This document shows, piece by piece, positions 47,486 through 56,684 of a stretch of DNA of 64,000 nt. The DNA lies in the NCBI RefSeq assembly GCF_900114255.1, contig NZ_FOSL01000007.1, positions 182,726 to 246,725 on the forward strand, read 5' to 3'. A program made the position numbers and the translations under genes. The DNA comes from Neomesorhizobium albiziae (lineage in GTDB: Bacteria > Pseudomonadota > Alphaproteobacteria > Rhizobiales > Rhizobiaceae). Numbering within the stretch: the first letter of the stretch is position 1; every line of letters starts with the position of its first letter. A model generated the notes under the pieces. The model ran no database searches and had not been told where the DNA came from. It saw only the letters and a program-made list of their open reading frames with translations.

Positions 47486-49333
47486 TCAGTCCAGCGCTTC
47501 CAGTTCGTCGATCAGGCCGCTGATCACGCCAAGCCCGGTCTGCCAGAATTTCGGGTCGGACGCATCCAGCCCGAACGGTTTGAGCAGTTCCGAGTGGTGC
47601 TTGGTGCCGCCGGCCTTCAGCATCTCGAAATACTTCTCCTGGAAGCCGCGTTCGGCATTCTGGTAGACCGCGTAGAGCGAATTCACCAGGCAGTCGCCGA
47701 AGGCATAGGCATAGACGTAGAACGGTGAATGGATGAAGTGCGGGATGTAGGTCCAGAAAGTCTCGTAGCCCTCGCGCAGCCTGATTGCCGGGCCCAGGCT
47801 CTCGGCCTGCACTTCCAGCCAGAATTCACCGAGCTTGTCGGAGGTCAGTTCGCCGTTCTTGCGCTCGGTGTGGACCTTGCGCTCGAATTCGTAGAAGGCG
47901 ATCTGGCGCACCACCGTGTTGATCATGTCCTCGACCTTCTGGGCGAGCATCGCCTTGCGCTCGCGGCGGTCCTTCGTCTGCTCCAGCAGCGAGCGGAAGG
48001 TCAGCATCTCGCCGAAGACGCTTGCCGTCTCGGCCAGCGTCAGCGGCGTAGAGGCCATCAGCGCTCCTTGAGCGCCCGCCAGCACCTGGTGGACGCCGTG
48101 GCCGAGCTCGTGCGCCAGCGTCATCACGTCGCGCGGCTTGCCCATGTAGTTGAGCAATACGTAAGGGTGCGCTGACGGAACCGTGGGATGGGCGAAGGCG
48201 CCCGGCGCCTTGCCCGGCCGCACCGGCGCGTCGATCCATCGGCGGTCGAAGAAGTGCCGAGCGATCTCGGCCATTTCAGGCGAGAACTGGTGATAGGCCG
48301 CAAGCACGGTGTGCTTGGCGTCCTCCCAGCCGATCGTTGCTTTCGGTGTCTCCGGCAGCGGCGCGTTGCGGTCCCAGTGGTTCATCTGGTCCATGCCGAG
48401 CCACTTCGCCTTCATGGCGTAGTAGCGATGCGACAGGCGGGGGTAGGCGTCGCGCACCGCGCTCGCCAGCGCGTCGACCACCTCGCGTTCGACGCGGTTG
48501 GCCAGGTGCCGGGAATCGGCGATGTCCTTGAAGCCGCGCCAGCGGTCGGAAATCTCCTTGTCCTTGGCCAGCGTGTTGGTGATCAGCGTAAAGCCGCGCA
48601 GGTTTTCCTTGAAGGTCTGGGCCAGCGCCTCGGACGCCTTGCGGCGCACCTCGCCGTCGGCGTCCTGCAGGCGCGTCAGCGTCGGTTCCAGCGTCAGCTC
48701 CTCGCCATCGACCGTGAAACGCAGATCGGTCATCGTCTCGTCGAAGAGCCGGTTCCAGGCGCCCCGGCCGGTCACGGATTTCTCGTGGAACAGCTGCTCG
48801 ACGCGGTCTTCGAGCTGGTAGGGCTTGTCCTTGCGCAGGTCGAGCACCCAGGGCCGATAGTGGCCGAAGCCGGGATCGCCATCGAGCGCTGCAAGCACGG
48901 CTGCATCGTCGACCAGGTTCAGCTCCAGAGTGAAGAACAGGAGATGCGAGCTGGCGTCCGTCATCTTCTCCTGGACGTCGCCGTAAAGCTTGGCGCGCTG
49001 CGGGTCTGAGGTGTTGCCGGCATAGACCAGGCCGGCATAGGAGGCGATCCTGCCGATCAGCTCTTCCAGCACTTCATAGGCCCGCAACGCGCGGCCGAGC
49101 CCCCCATTGGCGGGGTTGGCGGCCTCGGCGGCAAGCTTGCCCTTCCATTGCGCCTCGAAGGCCGCGGCCTCGTCGAGGGCGCGGGCGATGTCGCGCTTCA
49201 GTTCCGGCGCTTCCATGCCGGAATAAAGATCGGCGAGGTTCCATTCCGGCAGGTCGCCCAGGCCGGGGGCGCGCGCCGCCGCGCTTTTTGGCGAGGCCGC
49301 GGGCTGTGCTGGCTGATCCGAAACTGCAGACAT
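47486..49333 (-). CDS. pepF: Oligoendopeptidase F family (M3) zinc metalloprotease
   Basis: The 615-residue peptidase degrades short peptides in the cytosol. The gluzincin motif HELGHGVHQ lies near residue 408 with the third ligand Glu in LAETASVFGEM. The N-terminal helical half (LPEWNLADLYSGMEAPELKR) and the C-terminal YEFERKVHTERKNGELTSDK fit the family, as does the length. It has no signal peptide. Confidence 0.93.
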   Translation of the reverse strand: MSAVSDQPAQPAASPKSAAARAPGLGDLPEWNLADLYSGMEAPELKRDIARALDEAAAFEAQWKGKLAAEAANPANGGLGRALRAYEVLEELIGRIASYAGLVYAGNTSDPQRAKLYGDVQEKMTDASSHLLFFTLELNLVDDAAVLAALDGDPGFGHYRPWVLDLRKDKPYQLEDRVEQLFHEKSVTGRGAWNRLFDETMTDLRFTVDGEELTLEPTLTRLQDADGEVRRKASEALAQTFKENLRGFTLITNTLAKDKEISDRWRGFKDIADSRHLANRVEREVVDALASAVRDAYPRLSHRYYAMKAKWLGMDQMNHWDRNAPLPETPKATIGWEDAKHTVLAAYHQFSPEMAEIARHFFDRRWIDAPVRPGKAPGAFAHPTVPSAHPYVLLNYMGKPRDVMTLAHELGHGVHQVLAGAQGALMASTPLTLAETASVFGEMLTFRSLLEQTKDRRERKAMLAQKVEDMINTVVRQIAFYEFERKVHTERKNGELTSDKLGEFWLEVQAESLGPAIRLREGYETFWTYIPHFIHSPFYVYAYAFGDCLVNSLYAVYQNAERGFQEKYFEMLKAGGTKHHSELLKPFGLDASDPKFWQTGLGVISGLIDELEALD

Positions 49334-49370
49334 GTTTTCACTTTCCGATGTTGAAAGACCAAATTGCCGG

Positions 49371-49448
49371 CTAGTGGAGCGAATTTGACATTCGATTCCC
49401 GCTTGAGGGAGAACTCGATATCAAATGTCAAATTCAAAGCTCCACTAG
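49371..49448. repeat. CTAGTGG hairpin element A
   Basis: A 78-bp inverted repeat with ends CTAGTGGAGC / GCTCCACTAG. Both arms carry GAATTTGACATT, with an extra TTT on the right arm only. Element B follows after 25 bp. Confidence 0.85.
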
Positions 49449-49473
49449 AATCAAACATTTTAGCTAGTGGTCC

Positions 49474-49539
49474 TTTGATTCCGACATTTGCTCGCTTGCT
49501 CACCCAAATGGGATGCAAATGTCGGAATCGGACCACTAG
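49474..49539. repeat. CTAGTGG hairpin element B
   Basis: A 66-bp inverted repeat with ends CTAGTGGTCC / GGACCACTAG. Both arms carry GATTCCGACATTTGC, with an extra TTT on the left arm. It is the same design as element A in opposite orientation, with compensated base differences. Confidence 0.85.
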
Positions 49540-49640
49540 CGCGAAAGAATTCGTTCACCGGCTTTTTTGAAGCCTTATTTAGAACCGTGTGCCACGTTGA
49601 TCCAGCCGACTTTTGCCCGATCGACACTTTCCGAGATTTG

Positions 49641-51257
49641 ATGACAGGTGCCATCCTCATAGTCGACGACGACCCGGTCCAGCGCAGGCTTCTCGAAGCC
49701 GCGGTGGTGAAGTCGGGCTATGAAGCGATCGCCGTCGACGGCGGCGAGGCAGCGCTCGCAACGCTCGACGGGCCGCAATCGCGCGATGTCGCCGTCGTCA
49801 TCCTCGATCTCATGATGCCCGGTCTCGACGGCAACGGCGTGCTCAAGGCGATGCGCGAGCGTGGCATCGGCACCCCGGTGATCGTGCAGACCGCGCAGGG
49901 CGGCATCGATACGGTGGTCAAGGCGATGCGCGCCGGCGCCTTCGACTTTGTCGTCAAGCCGGCATCGCCCGAGCGGCTGACATCAGCCATAGGCAACGCC
50001 CTCAAGGTCGAGGCGCTGGGCGGCGAAGCCAAGCGAGTTGGCCGGCCAGCGGCGGGAACGCTGAGCTTCAAGGACATCGTCACCCGAAGCGACGCGATGG
50101 AGCGGGTGATCCGGCTCGGCCAGAAAGCCGCAGCCTCCAACATCCCCATCCTGATCGAAGGCGAATCGGGCGTCGGCAAGGAACTGGTGGCGCGCGCCAT
50201 CCGCGGCAGCGGCGACCGCCGTTCGAAGCCGTTCGTCACCGTCAATTGCGGCGCCATCCCCGAAAACCTGGTCGAAAGCATCCTGTTCGGTCACGAGAAG
50301 GGTTCTTTCACTGGCGCCACGGAAAAACACGCCGGCAAGTTCGTCGAAGCCCATTCCGGCACGCTTTTCCTCGACGAGATCGGCGATCTGCCGCTCGACG
50401 TGCAGGTGAAGCTGCTGCGCGCCGTGCAGGACGGCGAGGTCGACCCGGTCGGCGCCCGTTCGACCGTCAAGGTCGACATCAGGCTGATTTCGGCGACGCA
50501 CCGCGACCTGCTGCAACAGGTGAAGGATGGCGGTTTTCGCGAGGACCTGTTCTACCGCCTCAACGTATTCCCGATCTTCTTGCCGCCGCTGCGCGATCGC
50601 CGTGACGATATTCCGCACCTCGTGCGGCATTTCATGGCGCGCCTCGGGCCCGCCGAGAGCCGCAACCGCATCACCGGCATATCCCGGCACGCGCTGCAGA
50701 TACTCAGCGCCTACGACTGGCCGGGCAACATCAGGCAGCTGGAAAACGCCATCTTCCGGGCCATGGTGCTGTGCGAGGGTGACACGCTTGCCGCCGAGGA
50801 TTTCCCGCAGATCCGCGCGCAGGTCGAAGAAGTGGTGCTGGGCGAAAATGTGCCGGAGCCGGCCCGGACACCGGAACCGAAGGCGGCGCATGGCAAAACC
50901 GCCATGGCGGACGAGCCGGGCGTCGCCGGCGCGGCCGGACCGGGCGTCGCCGGCGCGGCCGGACCGGGCCTCGCCGGCGCGACCGAACCGGGCGTCGCCC
51001 GGCTGCCGGTGGATAGGCCGAGAAACGAGGCGGCAAGGCCGCAATTCGGGGTTCTGCGCGCGCTTGACGAGCGCGGCAACGTGCGCTCGCTGTCGGATGT
51101 CGAACTCGACATGATCAAGCTCGCCATCGACCATTACCAGGGGCAGATGAGCGAGGTGGCGCGCCGCCTCGGCATCGGACGCTCGACGCTCTACCGGAAA
51201 CTGAAGGAACACGGCATCGATCCGGAGGCCGGCCGGCATGACCGGCTGGCGTCGTAG
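49641..51257 (+). CDS. Sigma-54-dependent response regulator (NtrC family)
   Basis: The 538-residue activator has a receiver domain (phosphoacceptor Asp56 in VVILDLMMP, DDD acidic pocket at 9-11) and an AAA+ domain with Walker A GESGVGKE and LFLDEIGDLPLD as Walker B. Its GAFTGA loop reads GSFTGA. The C-terminal Fis-type helix-turn-helix is MSEVARRLGIGRSTLYRKLK. A linker of four near-identical 8-residue units (about 425-452) precedes the DNA-binding domain. ATG 49641 is preferred; the frame opens inside repeat element B. No cognate kinase is adjacent. Confidence 0.9.
   Translation: MTGAILIVDDDPVQRRLLEAAVVKSGYEAIAVDGGEAALATLDGPQSRDVAVVILDLMMPGLDGNGVLKAMRERGIGTPVIVQTAQGGIDTVVKAMRAGAFDFVVKPASPERLTSAIGNALKVEALGGEAKRVGRPAAGTLSFKDIVTRSDAMERVIRLGQKAAASNIPILIEGESGVGKELVARAIRGSGDRRSKPFVTVNCGAIPENLVESILFGHEKGSFTGATEKHAGKFVEAHSGTLFLDEIGDLPLDVQVKLLRAVQDGEVDPVGARSTVKVDIRLISATHRDLLQQVKDGGFREDLFYRLNVFPIFLPPLRDRRDDIPHLVRHFMARLGPAESRNRITGISRHALQILSAYDWPGNIRQLENAIFRAMVLCEGDTLAAEDFPQIRAQVEEVVLGENVPEPARTPEPKAAHGKTAMADEPGVAGAAGPGVAGAAGPGLAGATEPGVARLPVDRPRNEAARPQFGVLRALDERGNVRSLSDVELDMIKLAIDHYQGQMSEVARRLGIGRSTLYRKLKEHGIDPEAGRHDRLAS
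50916..51000 (+). repeat. 24-bp tandem repeat inside the sigma-54 activator
   Basis: Units at 50916-50939, 50940-50963 and 50964-50987, plus a partial fourth unit to 51000. Each encodes PGVAGAAG or a close variant. Units 1 and 2 are identical, and the fourth breaks off in the middle. It is a length-variable linker candidate. Confidence 0.85.
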
Positions 51258-51266
51258 CGGCCGAAC

Positions 51267-51320
51267 GATCTCCCCCTTGCGGGAGATGTCCGGCAGACAG
51301 AAGGGGGCAACATAGGGCGC
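51267..51320. repeat. Single REP-like unit after the sigma-54 activator
   Basis: GATCTCCCCCTTGCGGGAGA core, then GTCCGGCAGACAG and a GGGGGCAACATAGGGCGC tail. The half-element matches one arm of the 47296 pair. Confidence 0.75.
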
Positions 51321-51644
51321 AATCAACCAGACAGGCTCCGAAACCGATTCGATTTCACGTATTTCCGGGCCGTTTGCTCCCTGTTTTTGCCTGGCTGGTC
51401 TTCGTCAGGAACGCTCGCCGCATTTTTCGGGCTCGCGCTTCGGTGCAAATCGTAAATTTCAGCGTAAATCCCCGGTTTACCCTGTTGCGAAGACTGGCGT
51501 TTTCGACAATTTCCCGCCATGGTGTGACCGCATTTCGGCTTCAATAAGCAGTGATTAACCATTAGGATCGATAGTCGGGCGCTACTATCTCGCGTCCGGA
51601 AATCAAATCCGGGGACAAAATGGCAGCCTGCAAGGCCTTTTGAT

Positions 51645-53567
51645 TTGATTAAGATCGAACGACAAAATCGCGGACGGCATCCGAACGCTACCGTCTGGTC
51701 CAGGTGGTTGGCATCGGCCATGCTGGCCTTCGGGTTCCTGGCCTGGGCAACGTCGTTTGCGAGCGCCGAGTCGCGCAGCCTCAGGCTCCACTTTATCCAC
51801 ACCGGCGAAAAGGCCGAGATCGTCTACAAGCGCAACGGCCGCTACGACCAGTCCGGCCTGCAGAAGATCAACAGGCTCCTGCGTGACTGGCGCCGCAACG
51901 AACCGACCAGGATGGACCCGCGGCTGCTCGACCTGGTGTGGGAGGCCTATCGCACTTCCGGTTCGCGCGCCTACATCACCGTCATTTCCGCCTACCGTTC
52001 GCCGGCCACCAACTCGATGCTGCGCAGCCGCTCCAGGGGTGTGGCCAAGACCAGCCAGCACATGCTCGGCAAGGCGATGGATTTCTACCTGCCCGACGTG
52101 AAGCTGAAGAAGCTGCGCGACATCGGGCTGAGGATGCAGGGCGGCGGCGTCGGCTACTATCCAACCTCGGGTTCGCCATTCGTCCACATGGATGTCGGCA
52201 ATGTGCGCCACTGGCCGAAGATCAGCCGCCAGGAGCTCGCCCGCGTGTTCCCGAATGGCAAGACCCTGCACATTCCGAGCGACGGCAAGCCATTGCCCGG
52301 CTTCGACCAGGCGGTGGCGGCTTACAAGGCGCGCAAGGGCAGCGGCAACCTGGCGATCGCCAGCAACAGCACCAATCGCGGTTCCACCGGCAAGAGCAGC
52401 GGCGGATTGCTGGCTGCCCTGTTTGGCGGTGGCGGCGGCGCCGACGAGGAAGAAGAGAGCGGCGGCAGCGCCGCTATAGCGGCGGTCACGGCGCCGAAGG
52501 CGACGGTCAAGGCAGTGCCGGCTGCGACGGCGAATGCAGCGCCGGCTGCGACTGCGAATGCGGCGTCGGAAAAGCCCGCCCCGGACATCCGCGTCGTGCC
52601 GCCTGAGCTGGCCACGCCGGCCGAGATCGCGCCCGCGCAGGCCGAAGAGCCGGCGGAGCAGACGCCGGAGCAGATCATCGCCGCCTTGCCGCGGCGCAGC
52701 ATCCCGGTTCCGGGCCTTGCCCCGCGGCCGCAGGTCGATGTAGGCGCGGAGCCGCAAGACGTTCCGTTCCAGGTCGTTTCCGAAGAGGATATGCCCGCCG
52801 AACCGCAGCAGGTGGCGCTTGGCATTCCGCTGCCGACGCATCGGCCGAACTACCAGGCGCCGGCCGAACAGCCGGCCGAGGGCGACGCGGTTTCGGCGCT
52901 GCTCGCCATGTCGCAGCCCATGGACGACGAGGAAACGGCCAGCGTGCCGATGCCGATAGCGCGTCCGGCCGAAGAGACCGCCGTCATCCAGAATGCTGGG
53001 TATGTCGTCGCGGCCCTGCCTGAGCAGCGGCCGGAACTTGCGCCGCCGTCGGAAGCGACACCTGTGGCGATCGCGCCAGCCGCTGCGGCGAATGCCGCTT
53101 CCGAACTTGGCGACGACCATCCGTTCGGCATCGCGCCGGCTGACACGGTGGCGGCGCCCGGCAAGATGCCGGTCGCGTCGAAAGGCGACCGCATGGCCGC
53201 ACTGGCTTCGCCGCGCGCCGCGCTGGCCGCCAGGAAACCCGGCGCCGATGCGGCCTCGGCCCTTGCCTCCGGCGTGAAGACGACCGCGAAATCGGCGCGG
53301 CCCGCCGCACGCGACAGCAAGCCCGACGCCAAGCCGGTGGTGGTGACGGCGCAGCCGCAGGCCGCCCGCTGGGCGCTCGACGCCAATTACGTGAAGCAGA
53401 ACCCGCAGGGAACGACGGCGCCGTCGTTTGCCTACAACATCGTGCGCACCGCGCCGCGTGAGGTCTACACCGCAGGCTTCCAGCAGGAGGCCAAGGTGGC
53501 CGACGCCAACCGGTTCTCCGGCAAGGCCGTCACCTTCCTGTCGGTGGCGCGCTTCCAGACCAACTGA
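51645..53567 (+). CDS. DUF882 (YcbK/M15-like) periplasmic protein with low-complexity tail
   Basis: The 640-residue exported protein has a basic N-region, then a signal sequence (WLASAMLAFGFLAWATSFASA). A DUF882 domain of the M15 peptidase-like group follows, with SAYRSPATNSMLRSRSRGVA, a conserved His-Asp (SQHMLGKAMDFYLP) and the final HMDVGNVRHW. Such proteins are likely zinc amidases or structural murein binders. The remaining 400 residues are Ala/Pro/Glu-rich with repeated AATANAAPAATANAA units and look like a disordered spacer. The start is uncertain: TTG 51645 gives the full signal; ATG 51720 lies inside it. Confidence 0.8.
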   Translation: MIKIERQNRGRHPNATVWSRWLASAMLAFGFLAWATSFASAESRSLRLHFIHTGEKAEIVYKRNGRYDQSGLQKINRLLRDWRRNEPTRMDPRLLDLVWEAYRTSGSRAYITVISAYRSPATNSMLRSRSRGVAKTSQHMLGKAMDFYLPDVKLKKLRDIGLRMQGGGVGYYPTSGSPFVHMDVGNVRHWPKISRQELARVFPNGKTLHIPSDGKPLPGFDQAVAAYKARKGSGNLAIASNSTNRGSTGKSSGGLLAALFGGGGGADEEEESGGSAAIAAVTAPKATVKAVPAATANAAPAATANAASEKPAPDIRVVPPELATPAEIAPAQAEEPAEQTPEQIIAALPRRSIPVPGLAPRPQVDVGAEPQDVPFQVVSEEDMPAEPQQVALGIPLPTHRPNYQAPAEQPAEGDAVSALLAMSQPMDDEETASVPMPIARPAEETAVIQNAGYVVAALPEQRPELAPPSEATPVAIAPAAAANAASELGDDHPFGIAPADTVAAPGKMPVASKGDRMAALASPRAALAARKPGADAASALASGVKTTAKSARPAARDSKPDAKPVVVTAQPQAARWALDANYVKQNPQGTTAPSFAYNIVRTAPREVYTAGFQQEAKVADANRFSGKAVTFLSVARFQTN

Positions 53568-53585
53568 GCGACAAACCACACGAGC

Positions 53586-53620
53586 AAAGCCGCGCCGGGC
53601 AACCAGCGCGGCTTTTTCTT
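53586..53620 (+). terminator. Intrinsic terminator after the DUF882 gene
   Basis: AAAGCCGCGC / GCGCGGCTTT around a 10-bp loop, followed by a T-rich tail (TTTTTCTTTT). Confidence 0.9.
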
Positions 53621-53666
53621 TTGGAAGATGAATGCGAGCCCGCGACGCGTTTGGTGACAGCGGAAA

Positions 53667-53857
53667 TGTCAGCGTCCTACGTCGCCCCCCTCTGGCCTGC
53701 CGGCCATCTCCCCCACAGGTGGGGAGATCAGTCGCGTCGCCTGATCCGCCCAAATTTCAAATGTCGAAAGATGAGCGCCGCCATCGATGACAGCCAATCT
53801 CCCCACTCGTGGGGGAGATGGCCGGCAGGCCAAAGGGGGCGACGTAGGACGCTGACA
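53667..53857. repeat. 62-bp near-perfect inverted repeat pair (REPIN-like)
   Basis: The arms at 53667-53728 and 53797-53857 differ at only a few places. They share TGTCAGCGTCCTACGTCGCC ends, GGCCTGCCGGCC and ATCTCCCCAC inner stems. The spacer is 68 bp and codes for nothing. The related 47296 pair has a 55-bp spacer that also ends in CAGCCA. Confidence 0.85.
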
Positions 53858-53954
53858 GGACATCGAGTGCCGATGCAACTTTCTCAAGCGGCCTTCACCA
53901 GAAATCGTCATGCTGGCACTCTAGCGACCGGTTTCCGAGCCGTCATCCCGGCGA

Positions 53955-54593
53955 TCAGCGTCCGATGCGCGACGCCGCGCGGGCCAAAACTTCGATCTCG
54001 TCCCATCTGCCCGCCTTGACCAGATCGTCGGGCGCCACCCAGGAGCCGCCGACGCAGATGACGTTCGGCAGGCTGAGATAGTCCCCGGCGTTGTTCAGGC
54101 TGACGCCGCCGGTCGGGCAGAAGCGGATGCCGGCAAAGGGCGATGCCAGCGACTTCAGGAACGCCGCGCCGCCGGCCTGTTCGGCGGGGAAGAATTTCAG
54201 GAAGTCGAGCCCGGCCTCGGCGGCAGTCATGATCTCGCCGGGCGTGATGGCGCCGGGCAGAAGCGGCACTTCGCTGCCGCCGGCGGCAGACAGCACCTCG
54301 CGGGTGAGGCCGGGGCTGACGATGAAGCGCGAGCCGGCGCTGGCCGCCTCGTCGAACTGTTTGGCGTTGAGGATGGTGCCCGCGCCGACGACAGCCTCCT
54401 CGACTTCCGCCCCGGCGCGGCGGATCGCCTCCAGCGCCTCCTTTGTCCGCAAGGTGATCTCGATCACCTTGAGCCCGCCGCGGGCCAGCGCGCGGGCCAG
54501 CGGCACGGCGTCTGCGGCGCGTTCGATCTTCAGCACCGGGATGACGGGCTGGCCGTCGAGCAGCGAAAGAAGTTTTTCGGTCTTTGCGGACAT
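53955..54593 (-). CDS. eda: 2-dehydro-3-deoxy-phosphogluconate (KDPG/KHG) aldolase
   Basis: The 212-residue class I aldolase splits KDPG into pyruvate and glyceraldehyde-3-phosphate, ending the Entner-Doudoroff pathway. The motifs are VIPVLKIERAADAVPLARAL, EITLRTKEALEAI (Glu), GAGTILNAKQFDEA and FLKFFPAEQAGG with the Schiff-base Lys (about residue 134). The usual PTGGVSLNNAGDYL phosphate loop is present. It matches bacterial Eda in length. Confidence 0.92.
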   Translation of the reverse strand: MSAKTEKLLSLLDGQPVIPVLKIERAADAVPLARALARGGLKVIEITLRTKEALEAIRRAGAEVEEAVVGAGTILNAKQFDEAASAGSRFIVSPGLTREVLSAAGGSEVPLLPGAITPGEIMTAAEAGLDFLKFFPAEQAGGAAFLKSLASPFAGIRFCPTGGVSLNNAGDYLSLPNVICVGGSWVAPDDLVKAGRWDEIEVLARAASRIGR

Positions 54594-54663
54594 GGCTGGT
54601 TCCGTATCTTCAGGGAGATTTTCAACCGATTTAACAGATGCCGGAATCGGTGTCCATGAAACG

Positions 54664-54704
54664 GCGCGCGGCGATTGCGCGCGTTACAGCGCCGCGCGTC
54701 TTTT
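54664..54704. terminator. GC-rich hairpin between eda and the muramidase gene
   Basis: GCGCGGCG / CGCCGCGC stem around a 16-bp loop, with CTTTT on the plus strand and a short T-run on the minus strand. It probably ends the muramidase transcript (minus strand). Confidence 0.55.
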
Positions 54705-54712
54705 CGGATGCT

Positions 54713-55420
54713 TCAGCCGCGGCCAAGCAGCAGGGCGGCAAGCCAGGCGGGCAGCGACATCGTCTTGCCCCCGCGCCTCGTTGCGGCGGGGCCGTCTCCA
54801 TCGAGCGTCGCCACGGCGCGTCTGGTTTCCACGCGTGACAGGCGATGCCGTTCGTAGGCTGCCGCCATCTTCCGGTCATAGCCATGCCGCGCGAAATCCG
54901 GCCCGTTGTAGCCGCGCGCGAACGCCTTCCAGTCGCGCTCGCGGATCGCCTTGCGAAGCCCCGCTCTGTCGATGTAGCGCACCATCAGCCGCACCTGGCC
55001 GCCGATACCGGCCCGCGCCTCCGCCACCAGCGCGTCGACGCTGGCGTAGCCGAGCCAGGCCCAATGCGCGCCCATCACCTGTCCGAGCCCCCACGAGACG
55101 GATTCATGCGCGGCCTTGCGGTCGACCGCCTCGGCCCTTGCCAGAAGCCGCCAGCGGGCGGGCTGCGTGGCGGGGTTGGCGATCGCGCCCGCCTGCGGAG
55201 AGGCAAGGCCGGCGGCGCGCGCCGCCTGGCGCTTCCTATCCGAAAGGCGGCGGTCGAAATAATGCCCCTCGAAGCGGATCACCGGCTCATCGCGGCCGTC
55301 GATGACGGCATAGGCGCGGCCCGCGCTCTCCACCTCGGCGATCGCCAGCAGGGCTGCGGGTTCGATGCCGAATTCGACGGCGACTGCGACGATCTCGGCG
55401 GTGACGTTCTTCGGAAACAT
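54713..55420 (-). CDS. N-acetylmuramidase-like (DUF3380) protein
   Basis: A 235-residue protein with the N-acetylmuramidase domain found in phage-type endolysins and some cell-wall enzymes. It includes GIEPAALLAIAEVESAGRAY (Glu in AEVESAG is the likely acid), IRFEGHYFDRRLSDRKRQAA, ESVSWGLGQVMGAHWAWLGY and ARGYNGPDFARHGYDRKM. The C-terminal 20 residues look like a short membrane-associated tail (LPAWLAALLLG). No phage genes surround it, so it may be a captured lysozyme. GAGAGGAG precedes ATG 55420. Confidence 0.85.
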   Translation of the reverse strand: MFPKNVTAEIVAVAVEFGIEPAALLAIAEVESAGRAYAVIDGRDEPVIRFEGHYFDRRLSDRKRQAARAAGLASPQAGAIANPATQPARWRLLARAEAVDRKAAHESVSWGLGQVMGAHWAWLGYASVDALVAEARAGIGGQVRLMVRYIDRAGLRKAIRERDWKAFARGYNGPDFARHGYDRKMAAAYERHRLSRVETRRAVATLDGDGPAATRRGGKTMSLPAWLAALLLGRG

Positions 55421-55559
55421 ATGTGCGGCGCTCCTCTCTGGGGGTTACCGCTGGATTGTCCCATGCGCCGGCAGGGGGGGGGACAAAACCGTCGCCATTC
55501 CGCTCCGGGGGCACTTGGCAATGTGGGTGATTGACAGCGTCGGCGTTCGCGACTAGCCG

Positions 55560-55630
55560 ATCTCCCCCCTTGTGGGGGAGATGTCCGGCAGGACAGAGGG
55601 GGGCAACGTAGAGCGCGGCCTTCGGCGCTC
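55560..55630. repeat. Single REP-like unit upstream of trhO
   Basis: ATCTCCCCCCTTGTGGGGGA, then GATGTCCGGCAGGACAG and a GGGGGGCAACGTAGAGCGC tail with a GCGCGGCCTTCGGCGCTC hairpin. It is identical to one arm of the 47296 pair over its first 43 bp. Confidence 0.8.
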
Positions 55631-55706
55631 TCAACCAGCGTGCTAAATCAGCTTCACGATTGCCGTCCTTGAAAGCGCCGGAATAAGCCGGTAGAGGCCC
55701 TGCCGC

Positions 55707-56642
55707 ATGGATGAAACTCCGCCCTTCCGCGTCGCCGCGCTCTACCGGTTCTGCCGGCTGGAGGCGTTCGAGACGCTGCGCCAGCCGCTGGCCGCCTTCT
55801 GCTGCGGGCAGGGCATCAAGGGCACGCTGCTTCTAGCCCGCGAAGGCATCAACGGCACCGTGGCCGGCAGCGAGGCGGCTATTGCCGCCCTCATCGCCCA
55901 TCTCGAAGCGATGCCTGAATTTTCTGGGCCGGAACGTGCCGGTCTCGAGGTCAAATATTCGAGTGCCGCCGAAATGCCGTTTCACCGCATGAAGGTGCGG
56001 CTGAAGAAAGAAATCGTCACCATGGGGGTGGAGGACATTGACCCGCTGACCGGGGCGGGCGCCTATGTCGAAGCTTCCGCCTGGAACGACCTGATCGCCG
56101 ACCCCGACACCGTCGTCATCGACACCCGCAACGACTACGAAGTGGCGATCGGCAGCTTCCGCAATGCGCTCGACCCCGCCACCAGCAGTTTTCGCGAATT
56201 CCCCGAATGGGTGGCGCGGCATCGCAGCGAGCTCGAAGGCCGCAAGGTGGCGATGTTCTGCACCGGCGGCATACGCTGCGAGAAGGCGACCGCCTATGTC
56301 CGCTCGCTCGGCCTCGAAAAGGTGTATCACCTGAAGGGCGGCATCCTGAAATATCTGGAAGAGGTGCCGGCCGAACAAAGCCTGTGGGAAGGCGAGTGCT
56401 TCGTCTTCGACGAGCGCGTATCGGTAACGCACGGGCTCGCCGAGGGCGAAGCCGAACTCTGCCGCGCCTGCCGCCACCCGCTAACCCCGTCCGAGCGCCA
56501 ATCGGCGCTCTATGTCGCCGGCATTTCCTGCCAGCATTGCCACGGCTCTCGCAGCGAGGAGGACCGCCGGCGTTATGCCGAACGGCAGCGGCAGGTGGAA
56601 CTCGCCGCTGCGCGCGGCCAACGCCGGCACATCGGCAGCTAG
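55707..56642 (+). CDS. trhO: tRNA uridine-34 hydroxylase (TrhO, rhodanese domain)
   Basis: The 311-residue enzyme makes 5-hydroxyuridine at position 34 of tRNA. The N-terminal ferredoxin-like part ([20 protein letters not shown]) is followed by a rhodanese domain with catalytic Cys in [11 protein letters not shown] and the zinc-like C-terminal Cys pairs CRACRHPL and CQHCHGSR. Length and motifs match YceA. It starts 15 bp after a GGTAGAG sequence. Confidence 0.92.
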   Translation: MDETPPFRVAALYRFCRLEAFETLRQPLAAFCCGQGIKGTLLLAREGINGTVAGSEAAIAALIAHLEAMPEFSGPERAGLEVKYSSAAEMPFHRMKVRLKKEIVTMGVEDIDPLTGAGAYVEASAWNDLIADPDTVVIDTRNDYEVAIGSFRNALDPATSSFREFPEWVARHRSELEGRKVAMFCTGGIRCEKATAYVRSLGLEKVYHLKGGILKYLEEVPAEQSLWEGECFVFDERVSVTHGLAEGEAELCRACRHPLTPSERQSALYVAGISCQHCHGSRSEEDRRRYAERQRQVELAAARGQRRHIGS

Positions 56643-56684
56643 CGCAGCCAGCCTCCTTCGCCCCGTCCTTGCGGCAGGGCAATC

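Noticed and set aside
49983..51326. 447-codon minus-strand frame opposite the sigma-54 activator
   Set aside because: Shadow of a GC-rich gene with clear domains; no motif in the other frame.
51603..53753. 716-codon minus-strand frame opposite the DUF882 gene
   Set aside because: Arg/His-rich low-complexity shadow with no domain.
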